A program made the translations under genes and the position numbers. Below, piece by piece: positions 12,184-24,845 of a stretch of 64,000 nt of DNA; position 1 is the stretch's first letter, and each line of letters opens with the position of its first letter. Source of the stretch: Mytilisepta virgata (lineage: Eukaryota; Mollusca; Bivalvia; Mytilida; Mytilidae); assembly GCA_028015205.1 (NCBI GenBank), contig CM051521.1, positions 88,574,513-88,638,512 on the forward strand, read 5' to 3'. The notes under the pieces were generated by a model that had not been told where the DNA came from, searched no databases, and saw only the letters and a list, made by a program, of their open reading frames with translations.

Positions 12184-14170
12184 CAATATCTATCAAAGCT
12201 ATAACTGTATATGTTGTCTCGTTATATCTATCAAAGCTATTACTGTATCTGTTGTCTCATGTAATATCTATCAAATCTAGTACTGTATCTGTTGTCTCAT
12301 GTAATATCTATCAAAACTATTACTGTATCTGTTGTCTCATGTAATATCTACCAAAGGTATAATTGTATATGTTGTCTCATGTAATATCTGTCAAAGCTAT
12401 TACTGTATCTGTTGTCTCATGTGTTATTTATCAAAGCTATTACTGTATCTGTTGTCTCATGTAATATCTATCAAATCTAGTACTGTATCTGTTGTCTCAT
12501 GTAGTATCTATCAAATACGTTACTGTATCTGTTGTCTCCTGTAATATTTATCAAAGCTATAACTGTATCTGTTGTCTCATGTAATATCTATTAAAGCTAT
12601 AACTGTATATGTTGTCTCGTTATATCTATCAAAACTATTACTGTATGTGTTGTCTCATGTAATATCTATTAAAGTTAGTACTGTATATGTTGTCTCATGT
12701 AATATCTATCAAAGCTATTGTTGTATATGTGGTCACATGTATTATCTATCAAAGCTATAACTGTATCTGTTGTCTCATGTAATATCTATCAAAGCTTTTA
12801 CTGTATTTGTTGTCTCGTGTAATATATATCAAAGCTATTACTGTATCTGTTGTCTCATGTAATATTTTTCAAAGCTATTACTGTATCTATTGTCTCATGT
12901 AATATCTATCAAAGCTATAACTGTATCTGTTGTCTCATATAATATCTATTAAAGCTATAACTGTATATGTTGTCTCATGTTATATCTATCAAAGCTATTA
13001 CTGTATCTGTCTAATGTAATATCTATCGAAGCTATTACTCTATATGTTGTCCCATGTAATATCTATCAAAGCTAGTACTGTATCTGTTGTCTCATGTAGT
13101 ATCAATCAAAGTTGTTACTGTATCTGTTATCTCCTGTTCTATTTATCAAAGCTATTACTGTATCTGTTGTCTCATGTAATGTCTATGAAAGTTTTTACTA
13201 TTGTATGTTTTGTCGCGTGTATTACCTATAACAGCTAATGTTGTATGTGTTGTCTCATGAATATTTATCAAAGCTAATACTGTATCTGTTGTCTCATGTA
13301 ATATCAATCAAAGCTAATACTGTATCCGTTGTCTAATGTAATATTTATCAAAGCTTTTACTGTATCTGTAGTCTCATGTAATATCTTTCAAAGCTAATAC
13401 TGTATCTTTTGTCTCATGTAATATATATCAAAGTTAGTACTGTATATATTAGCTCATGTAATATCTAACAAAGCTAATACTGTATCTGTTGTCTCATGTA
13501 ATACCTATCAAAGGTTTTACTGTATCTGTTGTCTCATGTAATATCAATCAAAGCTAATACTGTATCTGTTATATCCTGTAATATTTATCAAAGCTTTTAC
13601 TGTATCTGTTGTCTCATGTAATATCTTTCAAAGCTAATACTGTAACTGTTGTCTCATGTAATATCTATCAAAGCTAATACTGTATATGTTGTCTCATGTA
13701 ATATATATCAAATCATGTAACATCTGTCAAAGCTAACACTGCATCTGTTGTCACATGTAATATCTGGCAAAGCTTTTAATGTATCTGTTGTCTCATGTAA
13801 TATCTATCAAAGCTAGTACTGTATCTGTTGTCTCATGTAATATCTATCAAATCTAGTACTGTATCTGTTGTCTCATGTAATATCTATCAAATCTAGTACT
13901 GTATCTGTTGTCTCATGTAGTATCTATCAAATATGTTACTGTATCTTTTGTCTCCTGTAATATTTATCAAAGTTATTAATGTATCTGTTGTGTTATGTAG
14001 TATATATCAAAACTATTACTGTGTTTGTTGTCTCATGTAATATCTATCAAAGCTATTGCTGTATATGTGGTCACATGTAATATCTATTAAAGTTAGTACT
14101 GTATCTGGTGTCTCATGTAATATCTATCAAAGCTATTACTGTATCTTTTGTCTCCTGTAATATTGATCAA
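12184..14170 (+). repeat. 40-bp satellite array, about 50 units
   Basis: The monomer can be written TATCAAAGCTATTACTGTAT plus CTGTTGTCTCATGTAATATC. It repeats in register across nearly 2 kb with point changes and a few short deletions (around 12,220, 12,625, 13,010 and 13,710). Because 40 is not a multiple of 3, the frames rotate and give spurious open stretches with a 40-residue period. Variant units with TCTAGTACTG or TTTTACTG recur in neighbouring groups, suggesting local homogenisation. Confidence 0.95.
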
Positions 14171-14362
14171 CTGAACTTCTGTTTCCTGTAACGGTTCCAT
14201 TTGTTTACTTTTAGTCCTCACACCATCTGATGAATAAAGCTTTCTCTGAGAGCAGTGTTTTTAAGTTTTGAGCTAGTTTCCTTGTAGAAAATGTAAGGTT
14301 ATTGGACTTTTATATCATTTTTAACACAATTTCCGGTATTTGATTATTTAAGAAAACATAAT

Positions 14363-14455
14363 TATCCCCGCACTTCGAATGAAGTTTGGGGATATTTGTA
14401 ATCGGTCCGTCTGTCCGTGCGTCTGTCCGTAAGTTCGTCCGTTAGATAATCATGT
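14363..14455 (+). repeat. Hairpin and CCGTCTGTCCG tract at the edge of a tandem-repeat element
   Basis: An imperfect hairpin (ATCCCCGCACTTC, loop GAAT, GAAGTTTGGGGAT) at 14,363-14,392 is followed by CGGTCCGTCTGTCCGTGCG and then the ~155-bp array. The same hairpin-then-GTCCGTCC order recurs with different sequences at 36,147 and 39,672, and inverted at 42,588. Confidence 0.6.
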
Positions 14456-14479
14456 CTCCAGATCTCCTCGTTCATTTTT

Positions 14480-15365
14480 AATTTCATGCATTTAATTTCT
14501 ATACAGTATTGTCATAAACTGTATGTACATGCGAAATAAGGTTTTAGAATTTTGATTTTCAAATATAGGGGCCTAAAGGGGTAGAATTTCGAAAATTGGA
14601 AATTTAAACTTGTGACCTAAACTCATTCATTTCTCATTTATGCTTTTAGTTTCTATTCAGTATTATCACATAATGTGTGCATTATGTGGACGCGCAATAA
14701 GGTTTTCGAATTTTGATTTTTAAAAATTTGGGTTCAAATGGGTCGAATTTCAAAAATTGGAAGTTTAAGCTTGTGACCTAAACTCCTCATACATTTTTCG
14801 TTTCATGCTTTAACTTCTATACATCATTGTCACATACTATATGTAGATGCGCAATAAGGTTTTAGAATTTTGATTTTCAAAAATTGCGGCCCACAGGGGT
14901 CGAATTTCGAAAAATGGAAATTTAAACTAAACTGCTTATTAATTTTTCATTTTATGCTTTTAATTTCTATACAGTATTGTCACATACTGTATGAAGATGT
15001 GCAATAAGGTTTTAGAATTTTGATTTTGACAACTTGAGGTCCACATGGGTTGTATTTCGGAAATAATGAATTTAAGCTTATGCCTTAAACTCCTCTTTCA
15101 TTTTTCATTTAGATTTAGCGAATTTATTTGAATATAATATTGTTCTTTATTTTCTGTAGATATGCGAAAAGGTTTTTAATTTTGAAAATCTATTAAGGGA
15201 TCAAATTTTGGGACCGAAAATTGTGAAATTGCTAATTCTCTGGAAATACTCATTCATTTTTTGTTTCAGTGGTTTCATCTGTGTATAATATTTTTCTTCA
15301 CTATGTGTAGATGTGCAATAAGGTTTTCAATTTTGAAATTTGATTCAGGGTTCCAATTTTCAGAT
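14480..15365 (+). repeat. Tandem array of ~155-bp units, about six copies
   Basis: The landmark CAATAAGGTTTTAGAATTTT or a close variant appears near 14,535, 14,695, 14,850, 15,000, 15,155 and 15,310, giving a period of 150-160 bp. Other shared words are TTTCTATACAGTATTGTCAC and GTCGAATTTCGAAAA. Later copies are more diverged. Inverted copies of the same unit lie at 17,935-18,365. Confidence 0.85.
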
Positions 15366-15367
15366 TG

Positions 15368-15441
15368 TCTCCCCGAGTTTTGTCCGTCTAATGGATTGCG
15401 TTTTTTGGATTGCTCCTTAGGTATATTTGTCCTCTTTGTAA
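15368..15441 (+). mobile_element. Penelope-like element 3' tail, truncated copy
   Basis: The stretch TTTGTCCGTCTAATGGATTG through TATATTTGTCCTCTTT matches the 3' end of the RT element at 20,590-21,840 and the tails at 22,437, 53,955 and 60,195. All stop at the same point after GTCCTCTT. This is a very short 5'-truncated insertion abutting the ~155-bp array. Confidence 0.7.
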
Positions 15442-17934
15442 GATCCAGGGAAGGGCACTGTTATCTTTAAACTTAGTGCTCCGAATCAGAAGATAGTAAA
15501 GAGACCTCGGTGGGCACTTTATAGAAATTGTCTCGGGGTCATTGAATAATTACAATACAGTTATGGCAACTACTGTTTTATAAAATAAAGACTCGCCATT
15601 TTATTGGGTGTCAGGGAATTCTACCACAATACTATTATCAATTATGACAAATCGTCATAAATAACAGAAGAGAAGCATGCTTCAAAGGATTACACCTACG
15701 CAAAAGTAATTTCAATCATGTAATACATATATAAAAAATATGTTTATGAAGGATCACGGAATCTTTCCTATATATGAGGGTTGAGTTATCCCTTAACTGC
15801 TTTAACCTAGCCAAATTTGTTAAGTAACCATCCCAAAATGTTTATTTCGTTTTGTTTATTTATTTGGAGTTTAATTTTATTAAAAAAAATGTACTTTCGG
15901 TTGGATTTATTCACAAGGTTTCCTCGATCTAGTTTCGACTGGAATTGTTTGGGTTCAAATTTTCTTTATTTTTCTTTTTCAGTTTTTGCCTTATACAAAA
16001 GGATTACTGTTGTGACAATCGAGGTTAGTTCATTGAGGCTTTCTCAAAACTTTCCATGTATGACATGTTATCTTTTCAATAAGAATTGTCTGTGTTGGTC
16101 ATCACACTTTTAAAAATACATCTCCTCAAGATTACTTGAAAAACATTTACAGATGACGGCCCAAAGAGTTGTTCGACGACACTGTCCGAATTGTCCAATA
16201 ATTTACACGATCCGAGTGGTCATGTGCCGAGTGGTCCGCGGGCCGATTTGCCTTGTTACCGTGGCGGGAAAATGTGACACTTGCGTCGGATGTCGCCATG
16301 TTGTTGAAACTTTTTAGCCAGCATAGGTATAGGAATAATTCGATTGACGATCTACATTATATAAACACACGAAAAACATAATATTATCGTATCCTATACT
16401 CTTTGTCCAGAACCGACAAAAAATTTGTAATGATTTACGGCATTCTGTATAATTTTGGAAAAAAACCAATGCATTGAATTATTAGCTTCAAGTGTCAAGA
16501 ATAATTTTTCATCTACTTGTGATATTATATATTGTATTCAAATTAACGATTCTTATCTTATTATAGATTTTTTTAATAATATTTTTATCACCACGTGGGA
16601 CCACCCCACCCCCCCCCCCCCCCTTCCCCCGCTGCATTTATGTCACTTATACATTGTAGGACCATTTTCAAAAAGTCGCCTAAAACCTTTCAAAATCTCT
16701 ACGGACATTTTTATGTGGTCTCCAAAGATTTGCTAACAATAACTAATAAATAAGATAATAAATAATTTTGTACCTACCTTTAGAGTATAATTTTGAGAGA
16801 CATTTTTAAAACAAAATTGCCAAATTAACGTCTTTAAGACAGTTTTCAACATGAAGGACACTCAAAACTATTTTTTCCTGTGAGTTTATTTATCTCCTTT
16901 CATATGACAGTAGAACGTGTTTGGTTCTGAATGTCCTTCTCTGCAAAATTCCAAAAAGTGAAACAAACTGACCCAAATCGCCTATATATACAAACTTTAC
17001 GGATAGAAAACGTGTCTGAACTTATTATAAAATTTTTGTTTGATAAAATACAAATGCATTGCATAAAATCGTTTGGTAAATATATAAGATTAAAAAATCA
17101 ATAGTTATGAGTGAAACAAGTACACAACATGTACCACGGGAAGTAGAAAAATGTCTTTAGAAATTAAATTTGGTACTTGAATGCCAACTGAAATTGGCTA
17201 AAATAAGAAGAGTGCATTTTTTCAATAATAATACAATTATTGTATGTAATGGAAATTAAAAAAAGCTGCGATTCAAAGGCACATATAAAAAACTGACCGA
17301 CATCACTTAAGAAAGTTTTTTACGGAAATGCATGCACACACGTACGTCTCGGGTGTGTTAAACTTCACTTTTCTATTTTTTCTTTTTCATTTTGTTGCAG
17401 CATAAAAGACGAAATAAGTAAAGAAAGACATAAACATAAAAGTCTAAATAATTAACAAGATATGTAAGTTAGTACACCTGAGACAATGTTTAGGTCTAGG
17501 TAATCCCTTCCCCTTTTTCTGTTTATATGGTCACATAATGTGAGTGAGAATAGACATTTATTTCGTGTGCATGGAAAATTATCTTACTGCTGGTATGAAT
17601 ATTCGCTGTTCCGTATCATGTACACAGTCGCTGTGATTTCTGATTTTGTCAGTGTCGTATGACTTTCGCTCAATCACGAATGGTTAGATTTTATAGAACA
17701 ACCATGCAGTCAGTAGTGGTTCTTGGGAAGTATCCATTTCTCCGCTACTGTATATATGTGCATTGTATAAATGCCTACTTATTTAAAAAAAAAAAACCCA
17801 ACTTTTTCTACCAGTGTACAGTTTCACGACTATATAGATTGTATATATAGTGTCCGAAGTGTAATAAAAAAAATTGATTGCCCACTTACAAACAATGTAC
17901 AGATACATGTAGCATGCAACCATTCAATTAAGAA
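15442..17934. other. Non-coding stretch between inverted satellite copies
   Basis: There is a GC-richer patch at 16,140-16,270 with two GAGTGGTC words, and a poly(C) run at about 16,605-16,625. Open frames at 15,817 and 16,455 are low-complexity and have no domain. No gene is supported. Confidence 0.4.
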
Positions 17935-18365
17935 ACTGAATCACTAAACCCAATGAAAAATGAAAAAAATGTATGTCACAAGTTTAGAAATTCGACCTCT
18001 GAGAGGCCAAATTTTGTAAAATCAAAATTGTATTTTAACAATTGCTTATCTACATAAAGAATATGAAAATGCTGAAAAGAAATTGAAAAATAAAAGAGGA
18101 GTTCAGGTTACAAGCTTAAATTCCAGTTTAAAAAAATTGACCCCTGTGGGCCCCAAGGTTTGAAATCAAATTCTAAATACAAATTGTGTATCAAAACTAT
18201 AAAGAAATAAAATGCATAAATGGAAAAATGAAAGAGAAGTTTACATCACAAGATTACATTACAATTTTCGAAGTTCCACAGATTTTATCAAATGAAAAAT
18301 ATATGTATTGAAGACAAATTGTAATCTAAAATTCATCCTATAGTAAAATTTGTCAAAAAATATAT
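17935..18365 (-). repeat. Inverted copies of the ~155-bp unit
   Basis: Read on the minus strand, this block contains the same landmarks as 14,480-15,365. These include a ...GTCGAATTTCTAAACTTGTGAC-like segment (reverse of 17,975-18,000) and AGAATTTGATTTCAAA (near 18,150). Two to three units are present, more diverged than the plus-strand array. Confidence 0.65.
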
Positions 18366-18492
18366 TTTTAAACATATTAATAAAATCTTAACGGATGTTC
18401 TGCAGTTAGTTCAAGTAGGTTTTGCTCTTCCTAATAAATCATCTCCATATATATTTTCTAAGGATCCTAACTTTGATTTCGTTTATTTTTAG

Positions 18493-19619
18493 ATGAAACA
18501 TCCCGATGGCGATGCTTGTCTTCGTGGAATAAAGCGTTTCCATTTGCCTTAGTCACGCTAGCTTTATTCTGCACTGTGATAAATTTCAAATGGCAAATAC
18601 CGTCCTCACTGCCGAAACATTACATAAGGTGCTCGGTGGATTACGATGACGGAAGAGACGTTTTATGGGGTGTTTATTACCGCAGTATGCATAAGGTGTT
18701 AGGAATTGAACCGTACAAAATGAAAAACACAAACAGCTGTCCACATGCTTTTTACAGTCGCCAAGAATTTAATCTGAAAAGAGCTAGACTGTATCCAGTC
18801 TTACGAACGACAAACTGCTTTCGACAATATAACACGTTATCAATGCTGAATAATTCACTTCCTGTTATAGTGACAGCCGTATCGTCTACACATTTGGAAG
18901 AATCCTTAGGAATGATACAAACTGTACATAAATCTATACGTGTATTATACCCATCAATTAAACTTATAATGTTCGATATTGGATTAAAGCCGTCTGAGTT
19001 ACGTCACTTGACGCAGTATTGTATGTGTGAAATTCGACGTTTTCCGTTTGAAAGCTACAAACCATATATATCAATTCTATTTAATTATATTTGGAAGCCA
19101 ATCATTATATACACTGTCTTACAAGAATATAGGTTTGTAATTTGGGCTGATTCGTCAATACATTTTTTCGGAAATACGACATCGTTTGACTCGTTTTTCG
19201 AAAGAACCAAATCTGTAGGCATATTGGCAAGAGAAATAGGTGGTTACCAAACGTCGGGTGTTACCAAATTAAACTCATTCTCATATTTTAACGAATTACC
19301 ATGTTTATATGACGAGAATTTAATGTTAGAGGCAAGTATGATTTCAATTTGGAATACAGATTTAGTTTGGAAATATGTTATTTTGCCTTGGATGTCATGT
19401 GCTTTAACCGAAGATTGCATGTCGACTGTAAATTATCACTCTCTGCGTTTGTGTAAAACCAGAGAACGACACGCATGTCATAGATTTGATCAATCTATTT
19501 TAAATATAATATTGATACGAATTTTTAACACTCACATGTCCTTAATAATGAACAATAATCTTTTACCTATATATAATGTCAGCAGATCTCAAAAAAGAAG
19601 CATTACTAACTTACCATAA
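18493..19619 (+). CDS. Type II membrane protein, DUF1647-like putative glycosyltransferase (main exon)
   Basis: A pyrimidine-rich acceptor (TTCGTTTATTTTTAG) ends at 18,492. The frame is open from there to TAA at 19,617, about 374 codons, with no good upstream ATG in this exon, so the start lies in an exon I cannot see. Near the N-terminus a basic stretch (SRWRC) precedes one hydrophobic helix (FPFALVTLALFCTVINF), the signature of a Golgi-type signal anchor. The lumenal part has VIVTAVSSTHLEESLGMIQ and later FNYIWKPIIIY and VIWADSSIHFF, which resemble the conserved blocks of metazoan DUF1647 proteins. In those the DSS segment sits where nucleotide-sugar transferases have their DxD. There are several cysteines and NxS/T sites (NNS, NTT). 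The frame is intact, so probably a real gene. Family assignment is from memory; the substrate is unknown. Confidence 0.65.
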
Positions 19620-19965
19620 AACAACACAGTTTTTTTTATTTAGTCGACATATATATTAGTGACGATTCAGCATAAATTTTTATAACACCGCTCTGTGTTC
19701 AAATGAAATCAAAATTTCTAATTGGATTTCAGATCGCCTTCTATCAAAATTCAAATATTTATTCAGTATGGACGACTGACTTTACCTGTTAGCCAGTCCA
19801 CGATTCCTCACACTGTTTTAAGAAAAGAGTGGGGCCTTGGAACGTCCTGGCACACACCATAAAAAACATCTATTCAGAATCGGAATTTATCAGTGTGTAT
19901 ACGACTGACTACATGTAAGAGAAAATCGTACTATGTACTTAACGTTCACAACCATTTGTCGCTTA

Positions 19966-19971
19966 AATAAA
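19966..19971 (+). promoter_or_regulatory. Candidate poly(A) signal for the DUF1647-like gene
   Basis: AATAAA lies about 350 bases after the stop codon at 19,619, within GCTTAAATAAAGG, a plausible 3' UTR distance. Confidence 0.35.
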
Positions 19972-20589
19972 GGTTTGCTATGTACTTTAATTATCAAAAA
20001 TCAAATTTGAATAATTTTTTACTTGTTTACATTTAAATGTGTGTTGTTGACTTTCATTTTGCCGACTATATACTATAGTAATACAGCAATCTCATGCTGA
20101 CAAAATTTTGGGGAGATAATTTTTCAAATGGTTCCGGACTGAAATGAATTGTTATAGGATTTTTTGGCAGAAAATTAATTTATATTATTAAAAAAACACT
20201 GTCTAATAGAATAGAAAATGGAAACGGGGAATGTGTCAAAGAGACAAGAACCCGGTCGAAGAGCAGAAAACAGCTAAATGTTTATCGCAAAATTTTCAAG
20301 TAATATACATATCCCATAGCCCCTGTCAATTTAACCTGCAAAGTTCGTTAACTTAGACGCCTGACGAATTAATCTTGCACTATTTAAAGAAAACGTATGT
20401 GACAATTTGTACATGTAAAATGCATCAAGTAAAATAAAGAAATACCAAAGGGATATTCGAATGAGGGGAAAATCAAAACAACTTACAAACTCCGGAGAAT
20501 AACGAAGACAAGACCAAAACAATTCATGCACTACTAATTCTTCTGTGTTATATTTTCACCTTTGCTTGGTTTTTTCTTCCCTCTTCACA
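19972..20589. other. Non-coding stretch with a dispersed repeat remnant
   Basis: The phrase GGAAACGGGGAATGTGTC followed by AAAGAGACAAGAACCCGG (about 20,220-20,255) resembles a repeat I associate with mussel genomes. Otherwise AT-rich and non-coding. Confidence 0.35.
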
Positions 20590-21840
20590 CGTTTTTTCTT
20601 TTTCTTTTCAATCATGGATACAAAAGAGGACAAATATACATAGGCAGCAAATCATAAAACGTAATCCACTGGACGGACAAACCCGGGAAGACAAATGAAC
20701 AACCACAAGCACAACAAATAGCCACTGAAAACTAAAAAATAATGAACAACACGAACTCCTATAAAAACCATGAGTGAACCCAGGTGCCCCGGAAGGGTAA
20801 GCAGTTCCTACTCCGTATACGGCACCCGTCGTGAAGTTCAACAAAGTCAATCCGGTGGAAGTCACAAATCGGTGGAGGCACATGAAATATTACGACAGTA
20901 GGAACAGGTCCAACATCATCTTAGATATTGGAACACTGTAACGTTCAATCAATTGGTGATGACGACCGTAAAATTTCCTAATTGATGACATCAACTTATC
21001 CCTAATAAAACCCTTGTTAAGAAGCTTTTGTGACAGCAGTTATCATCTTTGTCGAAAGTCAGGGTAACTCACGCATACCCTTGAAAATCGGATAAGCTGA
21101 GAAACGTAGACGCCATATGCAGGCGATGCTGGTAAATTGATACTCAATAAGGGAAAGTTAACAATAGGAAAGTTGAAGTCATCACGTTTGTCATAAAGTT
21201 TTGTCTTCAAATGTCCCTCATTGTGTATTTCAAGAAACAAATCCAAATATGAAGCGGACTTTGGTGTATCTGTAGTATCCTTAATTTCAAGCTCACTGGG
21301 GTAGATGAGATGTAGAAAGTCCTTGAATTTGTCGTTATTTAACGACAACACGTCATCTGTATAACGAAAAGTGAAATAAAAGGATTGGGCTAGTTTTTTT
21401 TTGTTTTCACGTAGTAGCCCTCGAATGAAGTCCGCCTCATATGAGTACAGGAACAGATCGGCGAGGAGAGGAGCAAAGTTGGTTACCATTGGAATGCCGA
21501 TTGCCGAATGAAATTAGACCGTCAAATTCAACAATTATGTTTTCCACGAGAAAATCGAACATGTCTGTAATTTCATCTTCAGAATACTTTTTGTCAGATT
21601 TTCTCTACCTAAAACTAGAAATTTATACAAGCGTGTGCCATTTGTCTAAAAAAGAAACATTGATGAACTAGTTGTTTCAAGCGATCTTTTAATTGAGAAT
21701 GTAGTATGGTAGTATTCGAATGTTTTTATGCTGTTGCATGTAGCCAAAGATTTTGATTTTAGATATTGTAGTAATTTTTAAGAATCCACATCTGATTGAC
21801 GCCAGTGGTGGAATATGATGTGTCGTAGTAATTCTGGAGG
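20590..21840 (-). pseudogene. Penelope-like reverse transcriptase with 3' tail, copy 2
   Basis: On the minus strand the element runs from a WRQSDVDS-type block (about 21,820) through a frameshifted N-terminal RT part into an open stretch (21,489-21,043). That stretch contains APLLADLFLYSYEADFI, FTFRYTDDVLSLNNDKF (the catalytic YxDD-type box is present as YTDD), SASYLDLFLEIHNEG and KLYDKRDDFNFPIVNFP. After a frameshift the C-terminal thumb follows (KLLNKGFIRDKL, IRKFYGRHHQLIERY), ending in a stop near 20,890. The last ~290 bases (20,600-20,890) are the 3' tail shared by the other tails in the window, ending TTTGTCCTCTT. An intact element would copy its RNA into DNA. This copy has lost its 5' end, and stops break the frame. 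Confidence 0.75.
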
Positions 21841-22436
21841 TCCTCTTAAATACATGTCAATATGAATGTTAAAATCATTGAAAGATGTTTTGTAGAGCAA
21901 TTAGCTGACCCAGCAATGTACTTTTGTTTAAACAAAGTAGGCGAAGAGATCTGATTATATTATGATTGAGAGTACATGTATGTTAATAAGCTACATGTTT
22001 ATGTGTTGGTTGGAATTCTGTAAAATTTGTTTCAGATTTGTAAGTCTGAGGGAAAGATTTAATAAATTTTAGCTATTTTGTTCAGTTATAAATCATTCAA
22101 TTATGGTAAATTTTTCTATAATTATGATTTTTCTTGATATGTCTGTTCTGAAGTTTGTGCCGGTTCATTTTTTTTAAATTTGACTAACGATAATATGAAA
22201 AATAGTTATGGCTCCGGACTAAGGAGATGAATACGACAAATAACAAATATTCAGTCTAACGGCTTTAAAAAGAGTTACATGTATGTATGATTTTGAAAAC
22301 ATTTTGATTTTAGGTTGTACAATGTATCGCCAACGGTATTCATTTTCTTATGAATTAAGTTGGAGGTAATACCACACATGGAAGAAGTAAGTACATATAT
22401 CGGCATGCACTGTACTGTTGAATTATCAAGTTAAAG
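21841..22436. other. AT-rich stretch, no gene
   Basis: Nothing recognisable on either strand. Confidence 0.4.
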
Positions 22437-22560
22437 AGGACAAATATACCTAAGAAGCAAACCAAAAAAAAAACGCAATCCATTAGACAAAAAAACCCGG
22501 GAAGACAAATGAACAACCACAAGAACAACAAATAAACACTGAAAACTAAAAAACAATGAA
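22437..22560 (-). mobile_element. Penelope-like element 3' tail, truncated copy
   Basis: On the minus strand it reads TTTTTTAGTTTTCAGTG, GTGGTTGTTCATTTGTCTTC, CTAATGGATTGCG and TATATTTGTCCTCTTT, the same order as the 20,600-20,760 tail. It ends at the same base of the family. Confidence 0.75.
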
Positions 22561-24840
22561 ACGCTTTTAATTTGCGATTATGTGCTACTGTGACAGGTTT
22601 CATTAATCTCGACTCTAAGACTATCAAAAAATTAAAAAGTTATTTCCATTCTATGGATCAGTTTGTCAGATTATGTCAATACATAGCAGCCATGAACGGT
22701 GAAAAGGTACATGTAATTCTTAATACATATTATACAAAAATGTTCAAGTTTGATATGGAAGAATAGATATGGTAGATTAATTCTTGCAACAGAATCCCTA
22801 CATACACGGAACAAAAGCAAATAAAAAAAAACATCAACATCGCTTCTATTGCTGTTTTTCATCTTTAAGTCAAAATGAGGCTAAAAATACATGGGAAAAA
22901 TACTACGCTATACTGTAAGTTCAAGACTATGTCCTAGCATCGGTGTTATATAGCCGTTTCCTCCCACGCCATAAATGTATGAATCTGTCATGAGCATATT
23001 TTTGTCCCACCTTTCAAAATAAATATTTCCTTCGTTAAAAATAACAATTTCGTTCTACAGAAATAACGTTTCGTCACAAGAACAAAATAAATATTTCGTT
23101 CACACGAGCCATTAGTTTTTCCCTTTGATATAATTAATCTTGCATTGGCACCAAATAATTTTCGTTCGAATTAAATGTATTTAGTGAGAAAGAAATACAT
23201 CTCTTACAAACGTAACAATATATTAACTTTCTGACGAGGAAAGATTTATTGCTTCGAACGAACGAAATATGTGTTTTCCTCTGCCTAACTAAAATAGCAC
23301 TGTGAGTAAGTTCTTAACAAAGAGATGTCAAGTACACGGCGGTAATTCATTAAATTAAGGGACAGCGACAAGACTATCTTGACGAAAAGTTTTTATAACT
23401 TTAATGGATTTGCTGAAGACATTTCAGCAAAAAACGTTCTTATACAAAAGATAAGCATCCAAGATTAATCTTTTTAGTTTGGTACATAAGTTGACTGTTT
23501 TTGTAAGCCCGTGTTAGAACATGGTTCCACTCTTTTTTTTCGTGGCAGCCTATTTGAATTAATCTTATTTGTGAATCAATCAATTTTATTGTACATGTTG
23601 GCTTGTATACAGTGTATGTCTCTTTTGCTACACAAATGGCCTATTATGTGGGACAGTTGTGTAGAAGAAAAACATGTTTAACAGACAGCATATTTTATGC
23701 AACTGTCTCATGGTTCTTGCCGAAATAAATATCCTGTTTCCTGACTTTTCTTCTTAAGAACATAAACTGAACATAATTTTTCCTTGATAACTCGATTTTC
23801 ATCTCGTTTATGACAACTGGTGTAGTTCTGGGATAAATATTTTATCCCCCCAAAAGGGTCATGCCTATTTTTTGGGGGTAAAACTTACACAACATCTGCA
23901 CATTTGAAGGACAGAGTTGGAAGGTTTACAAATACATACAGTGTAACAAGCAACAAAAAAAGATGTCATAAGTGGCACGAAATCTTACAATAACAAAAAA
24001 ACCCCTCAGACCGGAGATATTATTAGATAACATATTTTATTTGTAATTAGAATACAAAATGGATAAAACACAAGTAAATCTTACTTACGAAGTCTTCTTC
24101 TCACAACTAACATATGAGGCATGCAAACGACAATAACATGCATAAATTATATATCGAATGGAAATTGGATGTCTGTGTATGTAATTATATAAGTGCATTT
24201 GGCCGAAAATATTTAAACAATAAGGAATCGGTCCGTTTTCTTTATATAATCGTAAACACTGTTTAGTACAATGGAATATTGATTCTACAGATATATCTTT
24301 TTTATAAACCTCTTTTCTTGTCTGCTAAATGGCATTTTTCGTTTGGTTGGTCATTTTGTGCAGATACAGTAGTGAATAGTAGTGGCGTGTATTATATTTC
24401 TAAGTTTTTTTTTCTCACCAAATTGGCAACCTTTTGAAGAATAACACTCTGAAGTATTTTTATGGAGAGAATATAAAATTCAGAGGTATTTGCCATGAAA
24501 AATTATTTCATATTTGCATGGAGTCAATAAATAATATTTGGTGTAATTTTGACTTTGAACAGAAGTGTTTAAATATTTACAATATTTACTGATTGTAATC
24601 ATGACACACACAATCTAGATTGGATGTTGGAAAGGGAGAAGGGCGTGAAACTGTTCTTTGGTAGATATTTTGGGGGTTCAGATTTTTTCCCAAGTATTTA
24701 AGAATACTTATTTATACTGGTATTTCGGGGTGCATCCGGAAAGAAAATCTACTTTATGGAAGGGGTGTGGATAAATTATTTTCGATAATGAGTCTATATA
24801 CAGATGTTTTAAGCGATTAAACCATTACGGGCTAATCCAG
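22561..24840. other. Long non-coding stretch
   Basis: The 23,000-23,290 part repeats ATTTCGTTC and TTCGAACGAAC-like words. A (C/A)-rich patch near 23,845 reads ATCCCCCCAAAAGGG. No coding region is supported. Confidence 0.35.
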
Positions 24841-24845
24841 CATCG

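Noticed and set aside
12332..13238. Open frames of 62-70 codons rich in Tyr, Cys and Ser
   Set aside because: They are translations of the 40-bp satellite in rotating frames.
15817..16113. 98-codon open frame with hydrophobic stretches
   Set aside because: Phe/Leu/Ser-rich from T-rich DNA, no splice context or motif.
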